Positions 8,697-16,241 of a DNA stretch of 64,000 bases are shown piece after piece. The DNA is taken from positions 682,001-746,000 of the forward strand of contig RKSN01000003.1 of NCBI GenBank assembly GCA_005518185.1, written 5' to 3'. The stretch's first letter is position 1. Each line of letters opens with the position of its first letter. The notes under the pieces are model-generated. The model was not told where the DNA came from and searched no databases. It saw nothing but the letters and a program-made list of their open reading frames with translations. Origin of the DNA: Chakrabartia godavariana. Lineage in GTDB: Bacteria; Pseudomonadota; Alphaproteobacteria; Sphingomonadales; Sphingomonadaceae. The translations under genes were made by a program, and so were the position numbers.

Positions 8697-8758
8697 CCCA
8701 AATTGCGACTTCTGTCGCCGAACGCTTCCATTCTTTCGGGACTATGGCACAATTTGGG
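8697..8758. promoter_or_regulatory. Long-spaced inverted repeat between acyl-AMP ligase and recX
   Basis: CCCAAATTG (8697-8705) and CAATTTGGG (8750-8758) are perfect 9-bp inverted copies 44 bases apart. They lie in the short divergent control region between the acyl-AMP ligase and recX. They could be paired operator half-sites or a large hairpin; no regulator is identified. Confidence 0.35.
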
Positions 8759-8771
8759 CCGGACATTCGAT

Positions 8772-9308
8772 ATGGCACGATTCACAGCGGCAAAACCCTT
8801 CAATAGCGCAGAATTGCGCCAATTGGCGCTTACCTACGTCGGCCGCTACGCAACCACGCGTCACAAGCTTCTGGTCTATCTCCGCCGTAAGCTGCGCGAA
8901 CGCGGATGGGAAGGCGAGGATGAACCCCGTCTTGACGCCATTGTTGCCGAAATGGCCGAAAACCGGTTCGTCGATGATCGTGCCTTTGCCGAAATGAAGG
9001 CCGGGGGGCTGACGCGCAAGGGCTATGGCGTCCGGCGCGTGCGCCAGGCGCTGCAGGCCGCGGGTGTCGAAGAGGCGGATGCGGCCGACGCGCTGGACAG
9101 CCTTGAAAGCGGGCAAATGGCCGCTGCGCTCGCTTATGCACGCCGCCGGCGGCTGGGGCCGTTTTCGACACAGGGGCAAGATCCGGACCACCGGCGCAAG
9201 GCGCTGGCCGCCCTGATGCGTGCCGGACATGAATACTTAACGGCGCGGCGGATTCTTGATTTGTCTCCGGAACTTGTCCAAGATGGTGGGGCTTTGTCAG
9301 AACTATAA
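8772..9308 (+). CDS. recX: RecX family regulatory protein
   Basis: RecX proteins bind RecA filaments and inhibit or modulate recombinase activity. The 178-residue product shows the family's repeated three-helix units, with the signature RFVDDRAFAEMKAGGLTRKGYGVRRVRQAL in the middle and ARRRRLGPF towards the end. It starts at ATG 8772, divergently from the acyl-AMP ligase. recA is not in the window, so the gene is unlinked from its partner here, as is common in alphaproteobacteria. No SOS box was recognised upstream. Confidence 0.87.
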   Translation: MARFTAAKPFNSAELRQLALTYVGRYATTRHKLLVYLRRKLRERGWEGEDEPRLDAIVAEMAENRFVDDRAFAEMKAGGLTRKGYGVRRVRQALQAAGVEEADAADALDSLESGQMAAALAYARRRRLGPFSTQGQDPDHRRKALAALMRAGHEYLTARRILDLSPELVQDGGALSEL

Positions 9309-9402
9309 GGTCGCACATTAAGTTTCTGGCGCGGCAGAGGACAGGTGGGTGCCGTTTTGTTGTGCGAGGCCGAGTAATGACAAAAAAAAGCCGGACTCCG
9401 GA

Positions 9403-9942
9403 ATGACCGAAGAGAGGCTGGAAGGGGCCGCCGAACATCGGGTGGTGGAGGGCCATGTCAAATGGTTCGACGCGACCCGTGGCTTTGGCTTTGTGGTGCC
9501 CGACGACATCGAGACCGGCGATGTCCTGATCCATTTTTCCATCCTGCGGGAGCATGGCCGACGAACGCTGCCCGAAGGTGCGCGGGTAACGTGCGAAGTC
9601 GCGCTGGGCACGCGCGGGCTGCAGGCGACGCGGCTGGTCGACTATGATCTGGCATCTGCCGTCGTCGCGGAAGACACGGGCCGGATGCCGAAGCGCAGCC
9701 GTCTTGCCGACGTCCCTGATGCCGAACATGCCGGGCCGTTTGAAGCGGCGCGGGTCAAATGGTTCAATCGCCCCAAGGGCTATGGCTTCCTTGTCCGATC
9801 GGAGGACGGGGCCGACATATTCGTGCACATGGAAACGCTGCGCCGGGCGGGCATTTCCGACGTGCTGCCCGAAGATGCGCTTGAAGCGCGTCTGGTCAAA
9901 AGCGATAAGGGCTTTCTGGCTGTCGAGGTGAAACGTCCATGA
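9403..9942 (+). CDS. Double cold-shock domain protein
   Basis: A 179-residue protein with two cold-shock domains that bind single-stranded nucleic acid and act as RNA chaperones. The first (about residues 14-70) has [18 protein letters not shown] with [10 protein letters not shown]. The second (about 112-178) has [15 protein letters not shown] with [11 protein letters not shown]. These are recognisable RNP1 and RNP2 motifs, and the linker between them is charged. Duplicated CSD proteins are typical of alphaproteobacteria. The ATG at 9403 is chosen because the reading frame upstream lacks similarity to the domain. The stop overlaps the next gene's ATG (ATGA). Confidence 0.92.
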   Translation: MTEERLEGAAEHRVVEGHVKWFDATRGFGFVVPDDIETGDVLIHFSILREHGRRTLPEGARVTCEVALGTRGLQATRLVDYDLASAVVAEDTGRMPKRSRLADVPDAEHAGPFEAARVKWFNRPKGYGFLVRSEDGADIFVHMETLRRAGISDVLPEDALEARLVKSDKGFLAVEVKRP

Positions 9943-10406
9943 TCCTGTTCCGGGCGCTGGTTGCGCTCCTGTTGCTGTTTCCCGCTGCGTGTCAGGCGGG
10001 ACATTCCGAAGCCGCCAAGGCGGCGAGCGGCCTGTCGGTCGTCCCGCTCCAGATCCGCACGGCGGCCGGGGGCACCCACAGCTTCAAGGTTGAGGTCGCC
10101 CGCACCGAGAATGATCAGGCACGCGGGCTGATGTTCCGCGAATCGCTTGCGCCCGATGCGGGCATGATCTTCCCCATGGATCCGCCGCGCTGGGCCAGTT
10201 TCTGGATGAAGAACACGGTCATTCCGCTCGACATGATTTTCATCCGCGCCGATGGCACGATTGCCCGGATCGCGGCTGAAACCGTGCCCTATTCGCTCGA
10301 TCCGGTCGATTCGGGGGAGCCGGTTGCCGCCGTGCTTGAAATCGCCGGGGGCCGTGCGGCGGCGCTTGGCATTGCAGAAGGCGACAGGGTCAGCTGGCAG
10401 CGCTAG
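9939..10406 (+). CDS. DUF192 family exported lipoprotein
   Basis: A 155-residue DUF192 protein of unknown biochemical role. The N-terminus is a lipoprotein-type signal ([12 protein letters not shown], probable lipidation on Cys 19). The DUF192 core has [33 protein letters not shown] and [14 protein letters not shown], all characteristic. It overlaps the double cold-shock gene by 4 bp and is probably cotranscribed with it, a pairing often seen in alphaproteobacteria. Function is not established for the family. Confidence 0.88.
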   Translation: MILFRALVALLLLFPAACQAGHSEAAKAASGLSVVPLQIRTAAGGTHSFKVEVARTENDQARGLMFRESLAPDAGMIFPMDPPRWASFWMKNTVIPLDMIFIRADGTIARIAAETVPYSLDPVDSGEPVAAVLEIAGGRAAALGIAEGDRVSWQR

Positions 10407-10447
10407 CAGCGTTGCATCGGCGGCCGCAAAGTCGTAACGGCACGGCC

Positions 10448-10849
10448 ATGGGCGTCTTCAAGAACATCTTCACATGGTGGGAAGGTCAGACCTTCGGCAC
10501 CTGGCTCAACACCCGGATGAATGGCGTGCGCGTCGGCGAAGATGCCGATGGCAATGTCTATTATCAGGCCAAGAAGGTGGAGCCGACCGGCTATCACCGG
10601 CGTTGGGTGGCCTATGCCGGCAACAACGACGCCAGCCGCGTGCCTCCCGAATGGTTTGGCTGGCTGCACAACACGATTGACGCGCCGCCGTCCGAAAGCC
10701 TGCCGCCGCCCCGCGCCTGGGAAGCTGAACCGCAGCCCAATCTGACCGGCACGGCGCAGGCCTATCGCCCGATGGGCGCGCTCGAAGCCAGCGGCAAGCG
10801 CGCCAGCGCGACCGGGGATTATGAAGCATGGAGCCCGGACGCCGCGTGA
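10448..10849 (+). CDS. NADH:ubiquinone oxidoreductase subunit NDUFA12
   Basis: An accessory subunit of respiratory complex I, homologous to mitochondrial NDUFA12 (B17.2) and found in alphaproteobacteria. The 133-residue product has the family start FFTW-like segment (MGVFKNIFTWWEGQTFGTWL), the central YYQAKK..TGYHRRWVAYAG, and VPPEWFGWLHNTIDAPP. It associates with the matrix-arm side of complex I; the main nuo genes are not in this window. It is followed by, and overlaps, the DUF2155 gene, an arrangement widely conserved in alphaproteobacteria. Confidence 0.94.
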   Translation: MGVFKNIFTWWEGQTFGTWLNTRMNGVRVGEDADGNVYYQAKKVEPTGYHRRWVAYAGNNDASRVPPEWFGWLHNTIDAPPSESLPPPRAWEAEPQPNLTGTAQAYRPMGALEASGKRASATGDYEAWSPDAA

Positions 10850-11538
10850 AGCGGGCCTTTGTCTGGACGGGTGTGACGCTCCTTGCGGGGGTGGCCGCAT
10901 GGCAGGCCGCATCTGCCCTGCAGGAGACCCCGGACGCAGCACCCGCTACCTCTGCCGCACCGCAGGCCGCGCCTGCGCCCGCTGAGACGCCGGACACTGC
11001 CGCACCAGATACCGCCAAGGATGCTGTCCCGCCGACAGCCGGACGCACGGCACCGCCGCTTCCCGAAAGCCGTGCCGTAACGCCCATGGCCGAGCGCGTG
11101 GCGACCTTGGGCGTGCTCAACAAACGCAATGGCCTGTCGCGCAATCTCACGATGAAGCCGGGGGAGGCAGTGCGCATCGGCGATCTCGTCGTGCGCCTGC
11201 GCGCCTGTGAGGAAACCGCGCCCTGGGAACCCGAACGCTGGACGGGCGCTTTTGTGCAGGTCATCACGCGCGAAACGCGGACCATGTGGCGCAAGACCTT
11301 CTCAGGCTGGCTCTACAAGGAAAGCCCTTCACTCAACGTGGTTGAGCACCCGATCTATGATGTCTGGGTCAAGGCCTGCAAGATGCGGCACCCGGATATC
11401 GGCCCCGAAACGATCGTCGCGCGCGGCGATGACGGCGGCAGCGCTGCGTCCCGGTCAAGGGCGCCTAGGTCCGCCTCTGCGCCAGAGGCCCCGTCCGCCC
11501 CTGCGCCGGACAGTGCGGCAGACAGCGCCACCGAATAA
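10846..11538 (+). CDS. DUF2155 domain protein, exported
   Basis: A 230-residue exported protein of unknown function. It starts with a signal peptide or anchor (RAFVWTGVTLLAGVAAWQAAS), followed by an Ala/Pro-rich linker. The DUF2155 domain (about residues 85-185) includes TLGVLNKRNG, FSGWLYKESPSLNVVEHPIYDVWV and one conserved pair of cysteines. The tail is Ser/Ala/Pro-rich and low-complexity. The GTG at 10846 overlaps the NDUFA12 stop as GTGA and gives a clean signal peptide; ATG 10828 is the alternative. Its last 184 bp lie antisense to the 3' end of aat. Confidence 0.85.
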   Translation: MKRAFVWTGVTLLAGVAAWQAASALQETPDAAPATSAAPQAAPAPAETPDTAAPDTAKDAVPPTAGRTAPPLPESRAVTPMAERVATLGVLNKRNGLSRNLTMKPGEAVRIGDLVVRLRACEETAPWEPERWTGAFVQVITRETRTMWRKTFSGWLYKESPSLNVVEHPIYDVWVKACKMRHPDIGPETIVARGDDGGSAASRSRAPRSASAPEAPSAPAPDSAADSATE

Positions 11539-12083
11539 TCTGCGCGGCTGATTTCAATCGCCCCCATGGATTGCAGATGGGGCGTCTGGAACTGGCAGTC
11601 GAGCAGGCGAAAGCCCCCGGCCCGCAGGCGCGCCACAAGATGCGCCAGTGCAACCTTCGACGCATCGGTCATGCGGCTGAACATGCTCTCCCCAAAAAAG
11701 GCGCGACCCAGCGAAACGCCGTAAAGGCCGCCGACCAGCCGGCCTTCGAACCATGTCTCCACCGAATGGGCATGGCCCAGCGCGTGGAGGCGCAGGACTG
11801 CGGTCTCGATCTGCCGATTGATCCAGGTGCCGGGCCGGCCGTCGGTCGGTGCGGCACAGGCGGCGAGCACATCGGCAAAGGCATGGTTGAATGTGGTCTG
11901 GAAGCGGTCGCTGCGCAGCGTCTTGCGGAGCGAGCGGGACACGTGAAAGCCGTCGAGCGGCAGGATGCCGCGCTTGCGGGGCTCCACCCAGTTGATGTCG
12001 GGCGCATCACGGTCATCGGCCATGGGGAACACGCCGATGGCATAGGCCTTCAGGAGAAGATTGACGTCGAGCGGTTCGCTCAC
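11355..12083 (-). CDS. aat: Leucyl/phenylalanyl-tRNA--protein transferase
   Basis: Aat adds Leu or Phe to proteins with N-terminal Arg or Lys, marking them for ClpS/ClpAP degradation (N-end rule). The 242-residue product has the conserved YAIGVFPMADDRD..INWVEPRKRGILPL, TWINRQIETAVLRLHALGHAHSVE and FFGESMFSRMTDASKVAL motifs. The start is GTG 12083, overlapping the ParA-like stop as GTGA. After the usual family end (EISRADY..) the frame continues for about 55 residues of Ala/Ser/Gly-rich sequence without similarity. That extension is exactly the part antisense to the DUF2155 gene. Confidence 0.92.
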   Translation of the reverse strand: MSEPLDVNLLLKAYAIGVFPMADDRDAPDINWVEPRKRGILPLDGFHVSRSLRKTLRSDRFQTTFNHAFADVLAACAAPTDGRPGTWINRQIETAVLRLHALGHAHSVETWFEGRLVGGLYGVSLGRAFFGESMFSRMTDASKVALAHLVARLRAGGFRLLDCQFQTPHLQSMGAIEISRADYSVALSAALSGAGADGASGAEADLGALDRDAALPPSSPRATIVSGPISGCRILQALTQTS

Positions 12084-12823
12084 GATCCCCGCTCGGCCAG
12101 CTTTCGTTCGACCGCGCGCCACAGGAAGGCAAAGGCAGCCGCCGCCGCACTGCTGGGGGCGAAGGCGCCGACCGGTCGTCGGCGAACGCCCATCTGCTCG
12201 ACAACGCTGGCCATCGGAATGACGGGCCATTCGGGCCAGTCGTCCAGCGCCGCCTTGTGCAGCGCGCGGCGGCGGTCCGCCATTGAAAAGACCGGCAGGA
12301 TCGCGGCCTGACCGGCATGGTGCTGCTGCAGATGCTCGACCGCCTCGTCAAAGGCGCGCCGCGCCAGCGGGGACGGGATGACCGGGATCAGGATCACATC
12401 GGCCGCACGCATCACCTGCTCGCTGGTTTCGGTCAGGCCCGGCGGACAATCGAGGATGACGCGGTCATAATGCCCCTCCAGCCCCTCCAGCAGCTTGGCG
12501 AGGCGCTTGCGCTTGCCAAGCGAGAAGAGGAACTGGTCAAGGCTGCGCAGGCTCCGGTCGGCCGGCAGGATGGACAGCCGGTCGATGTCGGTCGGCTTGA
12601 CGAGGCGGGTTGGCGCGATGTCCTTGGCAAAGACCGAACGGGCCTTTTCGGCGGTCGGCTCGGCCCCGACAAGGAAGGTGGCACCGGCCTGCGGATCAAG
12701 ATCCCACAACAGGGTCCGGCGCGCCGACAGGCTGGCCGAACACCAGGCCATGTTGACGGCAAGCGTCGTCTTTCCGACGCCACCTTTGAGATTGTAGACC
12801 GCAACGACCTTCATGACAGCCAT
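12080..12823 (-). CDS. ParA/MinD-type ATPase without ParB partner
   Basis: A 247-residue P-loop ATPase of the ParA superfamily. The deviant Walker A motif is intact (NLKGGVGKTT near the N-terminus), followed by LLWDLDPQAG and the Walker B-like VILDCPPGL. No ParB-like gene or parS site is adjacent, so it is an orphan ParA and not a chromosome-partition pair. Possible roles include positioning a protein cargo or regulating an enzyme. The start is ATG 12823, with ATG 12814 as an alternative. Its stop overlaps the aat start (GTGA). Confidence 0.88.
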   Translation of the reverse strand: MAVMKVVAVYNLKGGVGKTTLAVNMAWCSASLSARRTLLWDLDPQAGATFLVGAEPTAEKARSVFAKDIAPTRLVKPTDIDRLSILPADRSLRSLDQFLFSLGKRKRLAKLLEGLEGHYDRVILDCPPGLTETSEQVMRAADVILIPVIPSPLARRAFDEAVEHLQQHHAGQAAILPVFSMADRRRALHKAALDDWPEWPVIPMASVVEQMGVRRRPVGAFAPSSAAAAAFAFLWRAVERKLAERGS

Positions 12824-12876
12824 GATGCCCGTATGCGGCGGACAAGGGAAGCCGTGTTCGGTGTGGCGGCGCGTGG

Positions 12877-13221
12877 CTAGAGGATTTCGCGCACGACGTC
12901 CTGCGGGCGGCAGAGCCGGACGCCCTTGTCGGTCCGGACGAGCGGCCGTTCGATCAGGATCGGTTCCTTGGCCATCGCATCAAGGATCGTGTCGCCATCG
13001 GCGTCCAGAAGGCCGAGCTCTTCTGCAGGCGAACCGCGCGTCCGCAGGCCCTGGCGCGGGGTGATGCCGGCATCGGCGTAGAGGTTGGCCAGTGTTTCCC
13101 GCGCGGGCGGTGTCTTCAGAAATTCGACGACCTCCACCTCGACGCGGGGCGTCTCGCGCAGGATCTCAAGCGTCTTGCGGGACGTGCCGCAGTTCGGATT
13201 GTGCCAGATTGTCGCCTTCAT
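12877..13221 (-). CDS. ArsC/Spx-family thioredoxin-fold protein
   Basis: A 114-residue ArsC-family protein; members include glutaredoxin-dependent arsenate reductases. The active-site Cys 11 sits in NPNCGTSRKT, and the C-terminal RPLVRTDKGVRLCRP carries the conserved arginines, so enzymatic arsenate reduction is possible. There is no arsR, arsB or acr3 gene nearby, so a role in arsenic resistance is not supported by context. It is separated from the ParA-like gene by 53 bp and diverges from the L,D-transpeptidase-like gene. Confidence 0.87.
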   Translation of the reverse strand: MKATIWHNPNCGTSRKTLEILRETPRVEVEVVEFLKTPPARETLANLYADAGITPRQGLRTRGSPAEELGLLDADGDTILDAMAKEPILIERPLVRTDKGVRLCRPQDVVREIL

Positions 13222-13372
13222 CACCGGTCTCCTTTGCGCGCTAGGTAGCGAACCGACCGGGCGATGTGAACCGGCCTTTGGCGGCCTTGCCCGCAACAGT
13301 CTCACCGCGCATTTGCCGCCATCCGTCGCACGCGGCTCGACTTTATCCACAGGCAACGCATATGATTGACCT

Positions 13373-14002
13373 ATGATAGAATCACGGACCGTGAACATCG
13401 GTCGAAGAGAAATGCTGGCGGGTTCGGTCGCAACCGCCGTCGCGTCATTCCTTCCCTCCACCGCCCTGGCGGCGTCTGCCGACGCGCGCCTGTTCGAGAT
13501 CGCAAAGCGCGAGCTTGACCGGATGGGCGACCGCATCTGGGTAAAGGACGTGGTGGGTCTGGCCGATTTTTCGCTGGTCTCGGCGGAACCGCGCTTCTTC
13601 GTCGTCAATCTCGTCGCCGGCACGATCAACCGTTATTATGTGACGCACGGCCGCGGGTCGGATCCCGAACATAATGGCTGGCTCAAGGGCTTTTCCAACG
13701 ATCCCGGGTCCAACGCCACGTCACGCGGCGCCTATCTGACGCGCAACTATTATGACGGGAAGCACGGGCTTTCGATGCGGCTGACCGGCCTCGATCATGA
13801 CAACAACAATGCGGAAAGCCGCGCGATTGTCGTTCATGGCGCGGACTATGCCAACCCGGACCTCATCCGCACCACGGGCAAGCTTGGCCGCAGCGAAGGC
13901 TGCTTCGCTTTCCCGCAGGCACGGCTGGTGGAAGTGATTGCCCGCATGGGCCCCGGCCGGATGATCTTTGCCGACCGGCTGGAAGGCCCCGCCCGCGCCT
14001 GA
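13373..14002 (+). CDS. L,D-transpeptidase-like murein catalytic domain protein
   Basis: A 209-residue exported protein with a murein L,D-transpeptidase-type catalytic domain. The N-terminus contains twin arginines (GRREMLAG) before a hydrophobic stretch ending TALAA, suggesting Tat export. The catalytic region shows IVVHGADYANP followed by GRSEGCFAF, matching the His...Ser-x-Gly-Cys pattern with a catalytic Cys. A typical substrate role would be peptidoglycan cross-linking or anchoring. It belongs to the family that lacks separate LysM modules. Experimental specificity is not deducible. It stands alone between divergent arsC and convergent prs. Confidence 0.85.
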   Translation: MIESRTVNIGRREMLAGSVATAVASFLPSTALAASADARLFEIAKRELDRMGDRIWVKDVVGLADFSLVSAEPRFFVVNLVAGTINRYYVTHGRGSDPEHNGWLKGFSNDPGSNATSRGAYLTRNYYDGKHGLSMRLTGLDHDNNNAESRAIVVHGADYANPDLIRTTGKLGRSEGCFAFPQARLVEVIARMGPGRMIFADRLEGPARA

Positions 14003-14012
14003 GCGGCGTGGC

Positions 14013-14948
14013 TTAGTCGAACAGGCTGGAGACCGAGCTTTCGTCGGCGATGCGCTTGATCGCCTCGCCGAGCAGCGGTGCGATCGTGAGCTGGCGGATC
14101 TTGTTGGCGCTGGCGACCGTATCCGGCGCGCCAATCGAATCGGTCACGACAAGCTCGAGCAGCGACGACCCTTCGACACGCGCGACAGCACCGCCGGACA
14201 GGACGCCGTGCGTGCAATAGGCAACGACGTCTTCGGCGCCGGCCGCCTTGAGCGCGCCCGCCGCATTGCAGAGCGTGCCCGCGGAATCGACGATATCATC
14301 GATCAGGATGCAGAAGCGGCCCTCAACGTCGCCGATGATGTTCATGACTTCGGATTCGCCCGCGCGCTCGCGCCGCTTGTCGACGATGGCGAGCGGGGCG
14401 TTGTCGAGACGCTTGGCGAGCGAACGGGCACGCACCACACCGCCGACGTCGGGCGACACCACCATGATGTTGCGATCGCCAAAGCGGGCCTGAATGTCCG
14501 CCGACATCACCGGCGCGCCGAACAGATTGTCGGTCGGGATGTCGAAAAAGCCCTGGATCTGCCCGGCGTGCAGATCAACCGACAGGACGCGGTTGGCACC
14601 GGCCGTGGTGATCAGGTTGGCGACGAGCTTTGCCGAAATCGGGGTGCGCGGGCCGGGCTTCCGGTCCTGCCGGGCATAGCCGAAATAGGGCAGCACGGCG
14701 GTGATGCGCTTGGCCGAGGCGCGACGCAGCGCGTCACAGATGATGAGCAGTTCCATGAGGTTGTCGTTGGCGGGAAAACTCGTCGACTGGATGACGAACA
14801 CGTCTTCGCCGCGGACGTTTTCATGAATCTCGACAAAGACTTCCTCATCGGCAAAGCGGCGCACGCTCGCCTTGGTCAGCGGAATCTCGCAGTAATCCGC
14901 GATTGCCTGCGCCAATGGGGTGTTCGAATTGCCGGTGATCAGTTTCAT
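14013..14948 (-). CDS. prs: Ribose-phosphate pyrophosphokinase
   Basis: PRPP synthetase transfers pyrophosphate from ATP to ribose 5-phosphate, supplying nucleotide, histidine, tryptophan and NAD synthesis. The 311-residue product has the usual length. It contains the ATP-binding [10 protein letters not shown] segment, the divalent-cation motif [15 protein letters not shown], the flexible loop KRRERAGE, and the PRPP loop [13 protein letters not shown]. It is encoded downstream of the serine hydrolase and convergently with the L,D-transpeptidase-like gene (10 bp apart). The neighbouring nadE and ribD also depend on purine or PRPP supply, though no operon is shared. Confidence 0.97.
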   Translation of the reverse strand: MKLITGNSNTPLAQAIADYCEIPLTKASVRRFADEEVFVEIHENVRGEDVFVIQSTSFPANDNLMELLIICDALRRASAKRITAVLPYFGYARQDRKPGPRTPISAKLVANLITTAGANRVLSVDLHAGQIQGFFDIPTDNLFGAPVMSADIQARFGDRNIMVVSPDVGGVVRARSLAKRLDNAPLAIVDKRRERAGESEVMNIIGDVEGRFCILIDDIVDSAGTLCNAAGALKAAGAEDVVAYCTHGVLSGGAVARVEGSSLLELVVTDSIGAPDTVASANKIRQLTIAPLLGEAIKRIADESSVSSLFD

Positions 14949-15014
14949 GAAGATTTTGTCCCGCCCTCAAGAATTGGGCGTCCCTTAGAGCGTGGAACCG
15001 AATCCGAAAAGGGG

Positions 15015-16163
15015 TCATTCCCCCCGATATGCCATTCGTTCCAATGCACCGAGCGCATCGAGCACGCCGGGATCTCCAAAAGGCAGCAATTGCGTGAGGA
15101 GAATGCCCGCCACATCGGCCTCCGGGTCGAGCCAGTAATAGCAGTTGGCAATCCCCGCCCAGCACAGCGACCCGGCCGACCGGCCATGCGGCCCCGTCTC
15201 CGGGTTGATCAGGAAGCCCAGGCTCCATTTGGTGTCGATGTGCGGGAACATGTCGAATTCGCCCGCCAGCGCGGGCACGACCGACTCCATCCGCCCGGCG
15301 CGCAAATCACCGACATGATTGTCCGCGAGTGCTGCCACTGTGGCCGCGCTCAGGATGCGCTGTCCGTCGAGCGCGCCGCCATTCAGGAGCATGCGCAGGA
15401 AACGCATATAGTCGGGTGCCGTGCTGAAGAGCCCACCCCCGCCCGACAGCACCTCCACATCGGGGCCACCCCCGAACTCGACGGGCATGGGGGCAAGGCC
15501 ATCGGGCGTGCGGACATAGAGTGCGGCTGCGCGGTCGCGCTGCGCCGCCGTCGGATTGAACTGCGTGTCCACCATGCCGAGCGGACCGGTCACATGTTCC
15601 GAAAGATAGGCATCGAGCCGCATGCCGCTCGCCGCCTCGACTGCAAGGCCCGCCCAGTCGGTGCTGATGCCATATTCCCATTTGTCGCCCGGATCGAACA
15701 GTAGCGGGGAGATGAGCGCCGCCTTCGTCCCCGGCGCAGGCGACCCGGCCGGGCCGCGCGCGCGGACCATGTCCGCACTCATGAACTCATAGCCGAAACC
15801 TGATGTGTGCGTCAGCAGATGCCGCAGCGTGATCGCGCGTTTGGCCGGGCGAAGCAGGACGTTGCCATCCTCGTCAAAGCCGTCGATGACCTGCGGATCG
15901 GCCAGTTCCGGCAAGAGCGCGTCGATCGGCGCGTCCAGCGCCATCTGCCCGCGCTCGACAAGCTGCAAGGCGGCAACCGACACGATCGCCTTCGTCATCG
16001 ATGCGATCTGGAACAGGTCGTCGACCTGCATCGCCGCGCCGTCGAGACGCCGCTTTCCGAAGCTCCGGGCATAAAGTTTGCCCTTGCTGTCTCCGACCAT
16101 GGCCACCGCACCGGCCACCCCTGCTGCGACAAGCGCAGCGCCCAATTCTGCATCGCTCTCCAT
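15015..16163 (-). CDS. Serine hydrolase, class C beta-lactamase/esterase fold
   Basis: A 382-residue serine hydrolase of the beta-lactamase-related family, which includes esterases, peptidases and penicillin-binding proteins. The nucleophile motif is SMTK (about residues 57-60, in LFQIASMTKAIVSV). YGIS near residue 165 takes the place of the usual second tyrosine motif, and a GGGGLFSTAPDYMRF segment lies towards the C-terminus. No signal peptide is present, so it is probably a cytoplasmic or non-antibiotic esterase rather than a true beta-lactamase. The ATG at 16163 is taken as start; a GTG lies 9 bp upstream. It is followed by prs 66 bp away. Confidence 0.85.
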   Translation of the reverse strand: MESDAELGAALVAAGVAGAVAMVGDSKGKLYARSFGKRRLDGAAMQVDDLFQIASMTKAIVSVAALQLVERGQMALDAPIDALLPELADPQVIDGFDEDGNVLLRPAKRAITLRHLLTHTSGFGYEFMSADMVRARGPAGSPAPGTKAALISPLLFDPGDKWEYGISTDWAGLAVEAASGMRLDAYLSEHVTGPLGMVDTQFNPTAAQRDRAAALYVRTPDGLAPMPVEFGGGPDVEVLSGGGGLFSTAPDYMRFLRMLLNGGALDGQRILSAATVAALADNHVGDLRAGRMESVVPALAGEFDMFPHIDTKWSLGFLINPETGPHGRSAGSLCWAGIANCYYWLDPEADVAGILLTQLLPFGDPGVLDALGALERMAYRGE

Positions 16164-16241
16164 AGGGGGCACGCTAACCAGCGAACATGCTTTGGGGAAG
16201 CAGAGATTGCAGCACGGCCAGCGCCTTCATAAAGAGGAAGG

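Noticed and set aside
6870-9308. A plus-strand frame of about 810 codons running from the acyl-AMP ligase gene into recX
   Set aside because: Only the last 178 codons (from ATG 8772) match a known family (RecX). The upstream part is antisense to the well-supported acyl-AMP ligase and has no similarity.
12080-12823. Chromosome or plasmid partition locus
   Set aside because: A ParA-like ATPase is present but there is no ParB, no parS-like repeats and no replication initiation gene nearby.
12877-13221. Arsenic resistance operon
   Set aside because: Only an ArsC-family gene is present; no ars regulator or pump is near, so a resistance operon is not supported.
15015-16163. A genuine secreted beta-lactamase
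   Set aside because: The SMTK motif is present, but there is no signal peptide and the other active-site motifs fit the wider esterase/serine hydrolase group better.
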